From positions 1 through 43,398 of IMG/VR virus record IMGVR_UViG_3300025128_000093: a DNA stretch of 43,398 nucleotides. One strand, written 5' to 3'. Below are positions 16,673 through 25,513 of this stretch, piece after piece (the stretch's first letter is position 1; the number at the start of each line of letters is the position of its first letter). The position numbers were made by a program, and so were the translations under genes. The DNA is from a virus. The notes beneath the pieces were generated by a model, which saw nothing but the letters and a program-made list of their open reading frames with translations, did not search any database and was not told the DNA's origin.

Positions 16673-16836
16673 TGGCAAAAATTGTAAATTCATTAACCAA
16701 AGCTAATCGTGAATATAGTCAAGAAAATTTACAATCTTTAGTTAGAGATTTAGATTCAGTAATAACAAAATTAAATACTTCATTTCAAGAAGAAATTAAA
16801 CAGGAGATAGAAGCTAAAAGTTTCTTTTTAGAATAA
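16672..16836 (+). CDS. Small helical protein, 54 aa
   Basis: A short gene starting within the previous stop (TAATG) and ending in a TAATG that starts the next gene. The sequence MAKIVNSLTKANREYSQENL... is predicted to be two helices, possibly a coiled coil, with an acidic C-terminus. Tight coupling on both sides argues that it is real. Function unknown. Confidence 0.6.
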   Translation: MAKIVNSLTKANREYSQENLQSLVRDLDSVITKLNTSFQEEIKQEIEAKSFFLE

Positions 16837-17195
16837 TGACAGTATCTAACATATATAAATTTTTTGGAGTAGATAATATAACATCTACTGCAGCACAGAC
16901 TATATTTGGAACTTCTACTGTAGAAGGGGTTTCAAAACAAAACCCGTTGATAAATGAAACATATATTGTTAAATCTATTAAAGTCACTTCTGCAGGCACA
17001 CCGACCGTGACTGTTGCAAATAATGATATTACAACAATTAAAACAGCAGCTTTAACAGCCAACGTGACACAAGAATTATTAACTCAACCGTTAATAGTAG
17101 AGGGTGATACTACCCTAAAAATAACATCTAGCACTGCCGATTCGTTCGATATTGCTATTAGTTATCTAAATATCAAAAAGGAGAGATTAGATTAA
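16836..17195 (+). CDS. Putative small virion protein, 119 aa
   Basis: Coupled to the preceding gene. The protein is beta-strand-rich, Thr/Val-rich, with 'IVKSIKVTSAGTPTVTVAN' in the middle, as in head-fibre or jelly-roll-type small structural proteins. The following gene starts at its last base. No family recognised beyond general structural appearance. Confidence 0.55.
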   Translation: MTVSNIYKFFGVDNITSTAAQTIFGTSTVEGVSKQNPLINETYIVKSIKVTSAGTPTVTVANNDITTIKTAALTANVTQELLTQPLIVEGDTTLKITSSTADSFDIAISYLNIKKERLD

Positions 17196-17362
17196 TGGAA
17201 ATAAAAGAAGCTAAAGTAGAGACTACGTATAGACACAAGCAAACAGGCGAGCTTTTTAAGGAAAGAAAAGACTGGGAAGCCAAGGGATATAAGAATGAAG
17301 ACATGGCACAGGACGTAAATGTTATCATGCCGCCTCTTGATTTACTGAGCAAAACCAAGTAA
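17195..17362 (+). CDS. Small hypothetical protein, 55 aa
   Basis: ATG overlaps the previous stop by one base, with AAAAGGAGA 8 bases upstream. The protein MEIKEAKVETTYRHKQTGEL... is highly charged, contains 'TGELFKERKDWEAKGY' and ends with a hydrophobic-proline turn 'VIMPPLDLL'. It looks like a conserved small phage protein of unknown role embedded in the structural operon. Confidence 0.6.
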   Translation: MEIKEAKVETTYRHKQTGELFKERKDWEAKGYKNEDMAQDVNVIMPPLDLLSKTK

Positions 17363-17384
17363 ACATAGGAATTAAGGTAAAAAT

Positions 17385-18710
17385 ATGGCTATATCTAGAA
17401 TGCAACAACCACAACAAATGCAAGGTGGATTAGGTTCCCTACAAGACCCTAGACAAGGTTATTTCTTAGGTAAACTTGTAAAGAAAGCTGGTCGTGCTGT
17501 AAAGAAAGTTGTTAAAAGTCCTATAGGTAAACTAGCTTTATTAGGTGCTGGAGCATATGGTTTAGGTGCTTTAGGTGCTGCAGGAAAAGGTAAGTTTTTA
17601 TCACAGTTAGCAGGTGGTGGAATGAAAAACTTTGGATTAAAAAATATCATGGGTGGTGCCGGTAAATTGTTCTTAGGTTCTGACGGTGGTATTTTTGGTG
17701 GAGGCGGTGGTCTCTTTGGAAAAGCCGGAGAATTTTCTGGTAAGAGAGCGTTTCTTACTGGTGGTGCAGCTTTAACAGCTTTACCATTTTTAATGAGTGG
17801 TGGTGATGAAGAAGTAGAAGAAGATGTAGAAGTTATGGACCCAAGGTTTCAAGTTCAACGTGCTAAAAATTTTTATAGTGGTAAAGGTGATGCAGGTGCT
17901 GGTTTAGATTTTATGCCAAAAAAAGAATATGTAATGCAAAATTTTTATGCAGCTGACGGTGGTCGTGCAGGTTATGCTGATGGCTTGATGGTTGAAGAAG
18001 ACGACGAAGAAGAATTTATAAGAACTGGTGCTGGTCAAAGAATAAGACCACCAAAAACATTTTTAAATATGGGTGGCAACGCAGGTCAAGCTCAAGCAGA
18101 ACAAATGCTTATGATGGAATATGTTAAATACAAAAACAAAGGTGGAAATTTATCTTTTGAACAATTTGTAAAAGCAGTAATGCAAGCACCAGAAGGTGCA
18201 GGTATGGAACAACCAGAAGCAGTTCAAATGGCAGCTGATGGTGGTAGAATAGGTTTACTAGCCGGTGGACCGGTACCAGATTCTACAGTTCCAGGATACA
18301 CAACACCTGCAGGTTACAATAAATTTGATTATAGATCAGGTGGAGTACCGGTAAGAGTAGGAGCACAAGAAGGTGGGATTATGGAAACTGAAGTTGCAGA
18401 AGAAGTAATGCCTTTACTTGATATGGGTGGCAAAGAAAAAGATTATAGAAATACAGGTGGTTTTGTAGAGCTTGGTAGAAAAGAAAGAGCTGATGACGTA
18501 CCTGCTAGATTATCAAAAAATGAATTTGTATTTACAGCAGATGCTGTTAGAAATGCTGGAGGCGGAGATATCGATAAAGGCGCAGAAGTTATGGAAAATT
18601 TAATGAATAATTTAGAACAGGGCGGTGAGATTTCTCAAGAGTCACAAGGTTTGGAAGGAGCACAAGCAATGTATGAACAACAACAAATGTTACAATCAAG
18701 GATAGTATAA
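17385..18710 (+). CDS. Gly-rich internal virion/ejection protein, 441 aa
   Basis: Starts MAISRMQQPQQMQGGLGS. A hydrophobic Gly/Ala-rich region (about residues 44-66) follows a basic segment 'KAGRAVKKVVKSPIGK'. Repeated 'AADGGRAGY' and 'AADGGRIGL' motifs and a C-terminal 'RLSKNEFVFTADAVRNAGGG' are characteristic of marine podovirus internal proteins. Acidic patches (EEVEEDVEVMD; VEEDDEEEF) interrupt it. It likely travels inside the capsid and helps move DNA across the cell envelope (inference from composition and from the next genes). Confidence 0.55.
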   Translation: MAISRMQQPQQMQGGLGSLQDPRQGYFLGKLVKKAGRAVKKVVKSPIGKLALLGAGAYGLGALGAAGKGKFLSQLAGGGMKNFGLKNIMGGAGKLFLGSDGGIFGGGGGLFGKAGEFSGKRAFLTGGAALTALPFLMSGGDEEVEEDVEVMDPRFQVQRAKNFYSGKGDAGAGLDFMPKKEYVMQNFYAADGGRAGYADGLMVEEDDEEEFIRTGAGQRIRPPKTFLNMGGNAGQAQAEQMLMMEYVKYKNKGGNLSFEQFVKAVMQAPEGAGMEQPEAVQMAADGGRIGLLAGGPVPDSTVPGYTTPAGYNKFDYRSGGVPVRVGAQEGGIMETEVAEEVMPLLDMGGKEKDYRNTGGFVELGRKERADDVPARLSKNEFVFTADAVRNAGGGDIDKGAEVMENLMNNLEQGGEISQESQGLEGAQAMYEQQQMLQSRIV

Positions 18711-19612
18711 TGTCAGTACAAGAATATTTAGAACCGGCGGTAAAAGATTTTGCAGATCAGGCGAAAGCCACATACTCTGCACCAATAGACACATCAAAAT
18801 TTACAGGTAGAAGTTTTGTTGCAGGTGAAGACCCGTTACAAACACAAGCTATCAATCTTGCACAACAAGGTGTTGGGTCTTATCAACCGTTCTTGCAAGC
18901 AGCACAAACTGCACAAGCAGCAGGGGCCGGGGCTCTGGGACAATCAGCATCAACAATTGGTGGACTAGGTGCTTTAACAGGACCACAAGCTTACCAATCA
19001 TTTATGTCCCCTTATCAAACACAAGTAATTGATGCAACACTTGCAGAGTATGACAAACAAAGTCAAGCAGGTGCACAACAAATTAGAGATGCAGCTGTAG
19101 CTTCAGGTAATTTTGGTGGTGGTAGAGAAGGTGCACAACTGGGTCAATACCAATCAGACGTATTGGGCGACAGAGCAGCTCTTCAGGCACAATTATTGTC
19201 ACAAGGTTTTAATCAAGCAAATCAATTAGCACAACAAAATTTTATGAACCAGGGTTCTATTGCAGCCGCGCAACAAGGACTAGCTGGTGCATATGGAAAT
19301 CAAATGAATCAACAGTTTGGTTTATCTGATTTTGGTAGAACAGGTATGGGTCAAGACGTTTCTGCATTAGGATCTCTTGGTGCATTAAGACAAGGTCAAG
19401 CTCAAGCTTTCTTATCTGCTGATCGACAGGCAGCACAAACTGGAGCTTATGAACCTTACGGAAGATTATCACAATACGGAAATACATTAACAGGTTTATT
19501 GGGTGGTGTATCAGGACAACAATATCAAGATCAAGCAGCTCCAAGTCCTTTTCAATCAGCACTTAGTACAGCGTTAGGTATTGGTGGATTGTACGGAAAA
19601 ATATTTAAGTAG
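18710..19612 (+). CDS. Gln/Ala-rich internal virion protein (T7 gp14-like position)
   Basis: TAATG-coupled. The 300 residues are dominated by Gln, Ala and Gly, with helical segments such as 'LQAQLLSQGFNQANQLAQQN' and 'DAAVASGNFGGGREGAQLGQ'. This is the composition of podovirus internal core or ejection proteins. No membrane anchor except a short C-terminal 'ALGIGGLYGKIF'. Function inferred from composition and order relative to the 1303-aa protein. Confidence 0.6.
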   Translation: MSVQEYLEPAVKDFADQAKATYSAPIDTSKFTGRSFVAGEDPLQTQAINLAQQGVGSYQPFLQAAQTAQAAGAGALGQSASTIGGLGALTGPQAYQSFMSPYQTQVIDATLAEYDKQSQAGAQQIRDAAVASGNFGGGREGAQLGQYQSDVLGDRAALQAQLLSQGFNQANQLAQQNFMNQGSIAAAQQGLAGAYGNQMNQQFGLSDFGRTGMGQDVSALGSLGALRQGQAQAFLSADRQAAQTGAYEPYGRLSQYGNTLTGLLGGVSGQQYQDQAAPSPFQSALSTALGIGGLYGKIFK

Positions 19613-19618
19613 GTAATT

Positions 19619-20929
19619 ATGAAACCATTGAACAGACCAATGTTTAGATACGGCGGCCCTATCAAAGAGGGTGTTATGTCAGGCATCAGGGAACCAAAAA
19701 AAGATGGTGGGTCTATGGCTAATAACGAAGGACCAAGTAGAGTAGCGCTTGTAGGTAACCCAATTTATCCTAAAGGACCAGATGGTAGAACAAACCACGT
19801 TGTACCTGCTGTTATTGGTGCAGGTATGGGACTGGCAAGATTAGCTCCTCTTGCAATCAGAGGTGCTAGAGCTCTTCAAGGTTTATTTGGAAGTAGAAAA
19901 TTTGTAAAAGATGTTGGTACAAAACTAGCCGCTTCAAAAAATACAGCTCCTTTTACTCCTGTTAAACAAGTTTTTGAACCTAACAAAGTTGCAAAATATT
20001 TTATAGATTCACCAGAAGGTAGATTAATTGCAGGCAGCACAGGAATTGCCGGTAAAATTGGAAGAGGTACTTACAAAGGCGCTAAATATTTAGCTTCATC
20101 TCCATTAACAGTTGGAGGAGGTTTAATATATGTCGGCGGTAAATTTTTTAAAGATGGTAAAGAAGTTCCACCACCACCTAATGCAGCTGAATTATTAGAA
20201 GGTCAAGGCAGGCAGTTTACTGGTGACGAAGCAATGATAGGAGATCCAAGAAAACCATTACCTGATTCAAAACCAACATTGTCTAAAGAAGAATTACGTA
20301 AGAAAAATGTTCAAAGATACAGAGACATCATGGACATTAAAGGTATGAACAAAACCGCTGCGTATGATTCTTTGATTGCAGCCAGCCAAGCTATTAATGA
20401 GTCTGGTGATTTCAAAAAAGATCTTAAGTCTGGTAGTTTAATTAATAAAATAATACAATCAACTAGCAAAGCATTTGATAAACCATCTAGAACTAAAGAA
20501 GCAATTGATACACTTATACTTAAAGGTGAGATTGAAAAAGATATTAAAGCGTCTGATCCAAATACTAAGTTAGATGCAGACTATAAAAGAGCTAAAATAG
20601 CAGAGAGCGAAGCAAAATTAAACCCTAGTTTCAATACTTTAAAAGCTGGTTATGGAAAAGATAATAAAGGACAAAGTGGTATAGACCTAGCAGCTGCAGA
20701 ATATTCAGAAAATACAGGAAATACTTTTAGAGGAAATATTATTACTAAATCTGATTTTAATGAAATTAAAGCAGACATAAAAGAGAAGAGTGGTGCAGTT
20801 GACGAAGTTACAATTGTTACAGAATGGACTAACGCAACAATTAAAGACAAAGATGTACCTGATGGAACCTATACAGTAGGTGATAAAATCGTAAAAATTA
20901 AAGATAACGTAGTCATAGCTGTGGAGTAA
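19619..20929 (+). CDS. Putative internal virion protein, 436 aa
   Basis: The ATG follows TAGGTAATT. The N-terminus 'MKPLNRPMFRYGGPIKEGVMSG' is a pattern shared by many marine phage virion proteins. A hydrophobic stretch lies near residues 156-175. The C-terminal half is Lys/Asp/Glu-rich and helical, ending in a small beta motif ('VPDGTYTVGDKIVKIKDN') that resembles a short binding domain. It lies between the Gln-rich core protein and the giant protein, so an ejection-complex role is likely. Confidence 0.5.
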   Translation: MKPLNRPMFRYGGPIKEGVMSGIREPKKDGGSMANNEGPSRVALVGNPIYPKGPDGRTNHVVPAVIGAGMGLARLAPLAIRGARALQGLFGSRKFVKDVGTKLAASKNTAPFTPVKQVFEPNKVAKYFIDSPEGRLIAGSTGIAGKIGRGTYKGAKYLASSPLTVGGGLIYVGGKFFKDGKEVPPPPNAAELLEGQGRQFTGDEAMIGDPRKPLPDSKPTLSKEELRKKNVQRYRDIMDIKGMNKTAAYDSLIAASQAINESGDFKKDLKSGSLINKIIQSTSKAFDKPSRTKEAIDTLILKGEIEKDIKASDPNTKLDADYKRAKIAESEAKLNPSFNTLKAGYGKDNKGQSGIDLAAAEYSENTGNTFRGNIITKSDFNEIKADIKEKSGAVDEVTIVTEWTNATIKDKDVPDGTYTVGDKIVKIKDNVVIAVE

Positions 20930-20935
20930 TAACTC

Positions 20936-23900
20936 ATGGCATCTAATTTTGATTATTCAGCATACGTAAACCAAACAGAATCTAACAACAAAGTAGGTAC
21001 ATTTGAATCTATGCTAGCTGGTGTAGCGTCAGGTTTAATTGCTATACCAAAAGGTTTCTTTTCTTTAGGTGCAAGTCTTATGGACCTTGGTGTTAACAGC
21101 GGTAAAGCAGCTAGAGTTGAAGCATTCTTTGATGACCTTACAGAGTTTGATGAAAAAGCAGAAGCAACAGCTGCCGGTAAAATTACAGAAGCATTAGTAA
21201 ACATAGGTATCCCTGGTGGTATTGCATTTAAAAGTGCATCAGGTTTATCTAAAGCTGCTATGCTTGCAGCTAAGAATAATAAATACGTTAGACTAGGAAA
21301 TAAAAATTTAATTAATGCAGCTGATGAAGCATTAGAACTTACAGCTAAAGGTAAAGGTAGACAATTTGTTGCTGGTGCATTGGGTGGTGGTTTAGCAGAA
21401 GGTGTATTTGTTGGTGATGCAGAAGCTATTGGTACGTTTGGTGATCTTATTGGTGGCCCAACTAAAATAGATAGAAGCGATACGGACCCAGATGCAACAA
21501 GAGAGATATTAAACAGAATTAAATTTGGTACAGAGGGTGCATTATTTACAGGTATCCTAGGTGGTACAGGTGCAGTTATTAAAAAAATAACAAACAGAAA
21601 CAAGGGATTAGACACAGCTAATTCTTCTTTGGATAGATGGATTGATAAAGTTGCAGAAAAATTTAGAGCACGTAGCGGTAAGACTCAAGAGTTTTTTGAT
21701 ATAGAAAGACAATCTATTGGAGCACAAGCAGCTGATGCAAACGTTGCAAGAAACTTATCAAGAGAACTTGATGTAGATATAGATAAATTATTTCCACCTA
21801 TGCGTACTGTATTTAACAAACAATCTGCAAAAGAAAGAACAAAATTTTTAGGTGATGTAAACGATGCGTTGTTATCAGGAGAAGCAAGACTTGGTGATGA
21901 TGGTGTTGCAGCTTTTGGAGAGATAGATGCAGCAGCTAAACAAAGAGTTAAAGATGGCATTAGAAAATTTGCACCTAACCCACAAGCCGCAGAAGAATTA
22001 GAAAAATCTATTCTTGGTGGTCTATCTGTTATGAGAAGTAAATGGTCTGCGTTATTTTCTAAACTTGGTGGGTCACTAGATGCACAAGACATACAATCTT
22101 TTAAACAATTATTTGGTGGTAAGTTTAAAAACTACCTTGGTTCTACATACGACATTTTTCAAGATAAAAGTATTTTACCATGGATGAGATATAAGCCTTC
22201 AGCAGAAGCAATAACTAATGCTAAAGATTTATTTAGGGCAAGTGCAAAAGAAGCAGGTAAAGATCTTACAGATCTAGAAGCAGAGCAAATTGTAAACAAC
22301 GTATTAAAAACTTCTGGATTACCAAAAGGTTTAAGAATGGACAAACCTTCTGACGCACTATTTAACATACCAGACTTTTTTGTAAACAGAACTGCATTAG
22401 ATGATGCAGTTAAAAGAGGTGGTGTACCTAGAATATCAATTAGAGATGTTGCATCGGAAGCAGATAGAAAAGTATTTGATGATCTGTTTGGTAAACAAAA
22501 AAATCCTATGCAAACAATGATAGGTGGTATGGCTAAGTTATCTTTAATTACAAGACGTAATTTATTTTATGATGATTTAATTAAAAAGAATGATGAAGTT
22601 GTTGCTAACTTTAGAAATGCTACAGATAAAACTACTGTTCCACAACCTATGTTTGCTAGATCAGAAGCAGAGGCAAGAGCTTTCTTTGGTGATGACTTTC
22701 AAAGAATAGAAGTAATTGATCCTGCACAAACTTTAAACGTAAACATTGCATCGGGTGCAAGTAATCCGTTTGGTGATATTGCAAAACCTTTCTTTGCAAG
22801 ACCAGGTGTTGCTGAAGCTATGAAAGCTACATCTTTAAACACACAAAGCTCAGGTATATTAGGTAGACTATATGAAAGTTTAGTGTTGTATCCTAAAGCC
22901 ACATCACAGATTGCTAAAACAATTTTATCACCAGTAACACACTTAAGAAACTTTGTAAGTGCAGGTGCGTTTGCAGCTGCAAATGGTATTATACCAGCGA
23001 TAGATGGACAAGCAATTAAACAAGCTTATCAAGCATTACAAACACCACTTAAAGGCACAAGGCAACAAAATGATTTATATCAAGAACTATTAGAATTAGG
23101 TGTTGTAAACTCAAACGTAAGACTTGGAGATCTATCAAGACTATTACAAGATGTAAACTTTGGTGAGACTATGACATCTGACAAAGGTATGAGATTATTA
23201 TTAAAACCTTTATCAAAATTAAAATCTGTATCACAAGATTTATATACAGCTGAAGATGACTTTTGGAAAATATATTCTTGGGCTGTAGAAAAATCTAGAT
23301 TAGAAAAAGCATACGAAAAGATTGGTGTAACAAGAGGACAGTTTTTTAAACGTAATGGTGTTGACGTAAGACTTGATGAAAAATTTTTAAAAGAAGAAGC
23401 AGCTGACATTGTAAGAAACAATATACCTAATTACGATTATGTATCTGATTTTGTAAAAGGTTTAAGAAAACTACCTATTGGTAACTTTGTATCATTTCCA
23501 GCAGAGATAGCTAGAACAGGTACAAATATTGTAAGACGAGCATTAAGAGAAATAAACGAAACTATAACTTTAGCTGATGGCACAGTGGTAAAACCTATGG
23601 AAGCAATAGGCTACACTAGATTAATGGGATTTACGACTACAGTTGCAGCCATACCAGTAGCTACAACAGCAGCATTTCAGGCCCTATACGACGTCACAGA
23701 CGAGGAAAGAGAGGCTATCCGTAGGTTTGCAGCCCAATGGTCTAAAAACTCTACTTTGCTACCTATAAAACAAGAAGACGGTAGTTTTAAATACATAGAC
23801 TTTAGTCATGCTAATGCATACGACACATTAATTAGACCACTACAATCAGTAGTTAACGCCGTTCAGGATGGTAGAACAGATCAAGATGGTATTATGGACG

Positions 23901-24847
23901 ATTTTGTAAAAGGTATGTTCACAGCTATGTCAGAGTTTGGTCAACCATTTATTTCAGAATCTATTTGGACAGAAGCAGTATTAGATATTATTGCAAGAGG
24001 TGGTAGAACTAGAGAAGGTTTTCAAATATTTAATCCTGAAGACACAGACGGTGACAAAGCTAGTAAAATATTTTCACACCTAGTAAAAGCACAAATGCCT
24101 TTTTCTGTTGATCAATTAAAAAGATTAGACAGATCTATAGAATCTGTTGATGTAATTACTAAAGGTAAGTTTGATGAGTATGGTCAAGAGTTTGAATTTG
24201 GTGATGAGTTTCAAGGACTGTTTGGTTTTAGAGCTGTTAATGTAAACCCTGGCAGAGCAATGAATTTTAAAGTTGCTAATTTTCAAAAAGGTATAAGAGA
24301 TTCAAGAAGTTTATTTACTAGAGTTGCATTAAAAGGTGGACCAATAGATCCGACAGAAATTGTTGATGCATATATAAATGCTAATCGTGCAATGTTTGAT
24401 GTAAAGAAAACTTTAAAAGGTGACATGGATGCAGCAAGATTATTAAACATTTCTGAAGAAAATTTTTATGGATCGTTAGATAGAATTTCTAGTGCAGAAG
24501 TTAGTGCAATCGATGAAAATATATTTAGACCATATAGTATTTCTGATGCAGTATATAATGCTTTTCAACAAAACGCAGAAAAGATGGGGGTTTCAAATCC
24601 TTATGACAGAGCTGCCGACGTTATTGCAGATTTAGAAAGTAAATTTTCAGACGTAAGTTTAACACTACCTGAGTTTCCTGTATTTGAAAACCCATTACGA
24701 CCTATTCTTGAAGACACGCCACTGGGTCCTACAACACTTAATTTACCTAGTATTAATGCAGAAGCTGTATCAGCACAAGTACAAGGTGGTAATTTTAATA
24801 ACTTGACAACACAACAGAAATTAGAAATACTGTTTGGGCGAGGATAA
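20936..24847 (+). CDS. Large putative DNA-ejection/internal core protein, 1303 aa
   Basis: The largest gene in the window. The protein has a hydrophobic amphipathic N-terminal region (residues about 26-50), long helical segments, and a hydrophobic segment at about 895-915 ('GFTTTVAAIPVATTAAF'). It ends with 'LTTQQKLEILFGRG'. Size and position as last structural gene before lysis genes match the giant internal virion protein of T7-like phages (gp16). I see no clear lytic transglycosylase or protease motif. GGAG precedes the ATG. Confidence 0.6.
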   Translation: MASNFDYSAYVNQTESNNKVGTFESMLAGVASGLIAIPKGFFSLGASLMDLGVNSGKAARVEAFFDDLTEFDEKAEATAAGKITEALVNIGIPGGIAFKSASGLSKAAMLAAKNNKYVRLGNKNLINAADEALELTAKGKGRQFVAGALGGGLAEGVFVGDAEAIGTFGDLIGGPTKIDRSDTDPDATREILNRIKFGTEGALFTGILGGTGAVIKKITNRNKGLDTANSSLDRWIDKVAEKFRARSGKTQEFFDIERQSIGAQAADANVARNLSRELDVDIDKLFPPMRTVFNKQSAKERTKFLGDVNDALLSGEARLGDDGVAAFGEIDAAAKQRVKDGIRKFAPNPQAAEELEKSILGGLSVMRSKWSALFSKLGGSLDAQDIQSFKQLFGGKFKNYLGSTYDIFQDKSILPWMRYKPSAEAITNAKDLFRASAKEAGKDLTDLEAEQIVNNVLKTSGLPKGLRMDKPSDALFNIPDFFVNRTALDDAVKRGGVPRISIRDVASEADRKVFDDLFGKQKNPMQTMIGGMAKLSLITRRNLFYDDLIKKNDEVVANFRNATDKTTVPQPMFARSEAEARAFFGDDFQRIEVIDPAQTLNVNIASGASNPFGDIAKPFFARPGVAEAMKATSLNTQSSGILGRLYESLVLYPKATSQIAKTILSPVTHLRNFVSAGAFAAANGIIPAIDGQAIKQAYQALQTPLKGTRQQNDLYQELLELGVVNSNVRLGDLSRLLQDVNFGETMTSDKGMRLLLKPLSKLKSVSQDLYTAEDDFWKIYSWAVEKSRLEKAYEKIGVTRGQFFKRNGVDVRLDEKFLKEEAADIVRNNIPNYDYVSDFVKGLRKLPIGNFVSFPAEIARTGTNIVRRALREINETITLADGTVVKPMEAIGYTRLMGFTTTVAAIPVATTAAFQALYDVTDEEREAIRRFAAQWSKNSTLLPIKQEDGSFKYIDFSHANAYDTLIRPLQSVVNAVQDGRTDQDGIMDDFVKGMFTAMSEFGQPFISESIWTEAVLDIIARGGRTREGFQIFNPEDTDGDKASKIFSHLVKAQMPFSVDQLKRLDRSIESVDVITKGKFDEYGQEFEFGDEFQGLFGFRAVNVNPGRAMNFKVANFQKGIRDSRSLFTRVALKGGPIDPTEIVDAYINANRAMFDVKKTLKGDMDAARLLNISEENFYGSLDRISSAEVSAIDENIFRPYSISDAVYNAFQQNAEKMGVSNPYDRAADVIADLESKFSDVSLTLPEFPVFENPLRPILEDTPLGPTTLNLPSINAEAVSAQVQGGNFNNLTTQQKLEILFGRG

Positions 24848-24848
24848 T

Positions 24849-25037
24849 ATGGCAAAAAACGCATTACAAAAAATAGAAGATCATGAAAAGCTTTGCAGAA
24901 TTATGCAGAAGCAAACTCATGACAAGATACATAAGCTTGAAAATCAAATAAATAGGGTGGAAAGTATATTATTGGTATCTACTGGTGCATTGATTTCAGG
25001 TATGGCCTATGTTATCTTTGCTTTGATCGCAAACTAA
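24849..25037 (+). CDS. Holin-like membrane peptide, 62 aa
   Basis: ATG at 24849 is preceded by GAGGA (24840-24844), which decides this start over an upstream TTG. Layout: a charged coiled coil ('IQ'-free heptads around residues 8-42, HDKIHKLENQINRVES) then one transmembrane helix near the C-terminus ('LLVSTGALISGMAYVIFALIA'), as in XhlA-type holin-associated proteins. It overlaps the endolysin gene by one base (TAATG), the usual holin-endolysin arrangement. Confidence 0.6.
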   Translation: MAKNALQKIEDHEKLCRIMQKQTHDKIHKLENQINRVESILLVSTGALISGMAYVIFALIAN

Positions 25038-25513
25038 TGAACTTATCTCGTAACTTTACACTTCAGGAATTAATTAAATCGGATACAGCAATCCGTAAAG
25101 GGATTAATAATAATCCTAATGCAGAACAAGTAGAAAAATTAAAAGGTTTATGTGAAAATATTTTACAGCCAGTACGTGACCATTTCGGCAGAGTCAAAGT
25201 AACATCGGGATACAGGTCCATAGAGTTATGTGAAGCCATCGGCAGCTCGGCCAGATCACAACATGCGAAAGCTGAGGCGGCGGATTTTGAATGTGTTGGC
25301 GTCGACAACGCTGAACTTTTTGATTGGATTAAAAATAATCTTGAACCAGATCAATTGATTCTCGAATACTACACGCCCGGCGAACCTAACTCGGGCTGGA
25401 TCCACTGCAGCTGGATACCGGAAGGTAGACGTGCATCTTTCTTACACGCTTATAGATCTGAAGGTAAAACTAAATACAAACCTGTAATGGGAAAAGCAAA
25501 AGATTTGGTTTAG
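25037..25513 (+). CDS. Endolysin: M15A-family peptidase
   Basis: A 158-residue zinc peptidase of the M15A/D-Ala-D-Ala carboxypeptidase-like group. 'VTSGYRSIELCEAIG' is followed by H76 and D83 in 'SQHAKAEAADF' (the SxHxxGxAxD-type motif) and H123 in 'WIHCSW', giving the zinc ligands. It would cut peptide cross-links of peptidoglycan at lysis. No signal peptide, so it needs the adjacent holin-like protein. Its stop codon overlaps that of the opposing helicase gene, leaving no room for a separate terminator. G+C content of the middle is higher than its neighbours. Confidence 0.8.
   Translation: MNLSRNFTLQELIKSDTAIRKGINNNPNAEQVEKLKGLCENILQPVRDHFGRVKVTSGYRSIELCEAIGSSARSQHAKAEAADFECVGVDNAELFDWIKNNLEPDQLILEYYTPGEPNSGWIHCSWIPEGRRASFLHAYRSEGKTKYKPVMGKAKDLV

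Noticed and set aside
20953-21615. 220-aa minus-strand open frame
   Set aside because: It lies wholly inside the 1303-aa gene, has no ribosome-binding site and a Pro/Ser-rich shadow composition typical of antisense frames of this genome.
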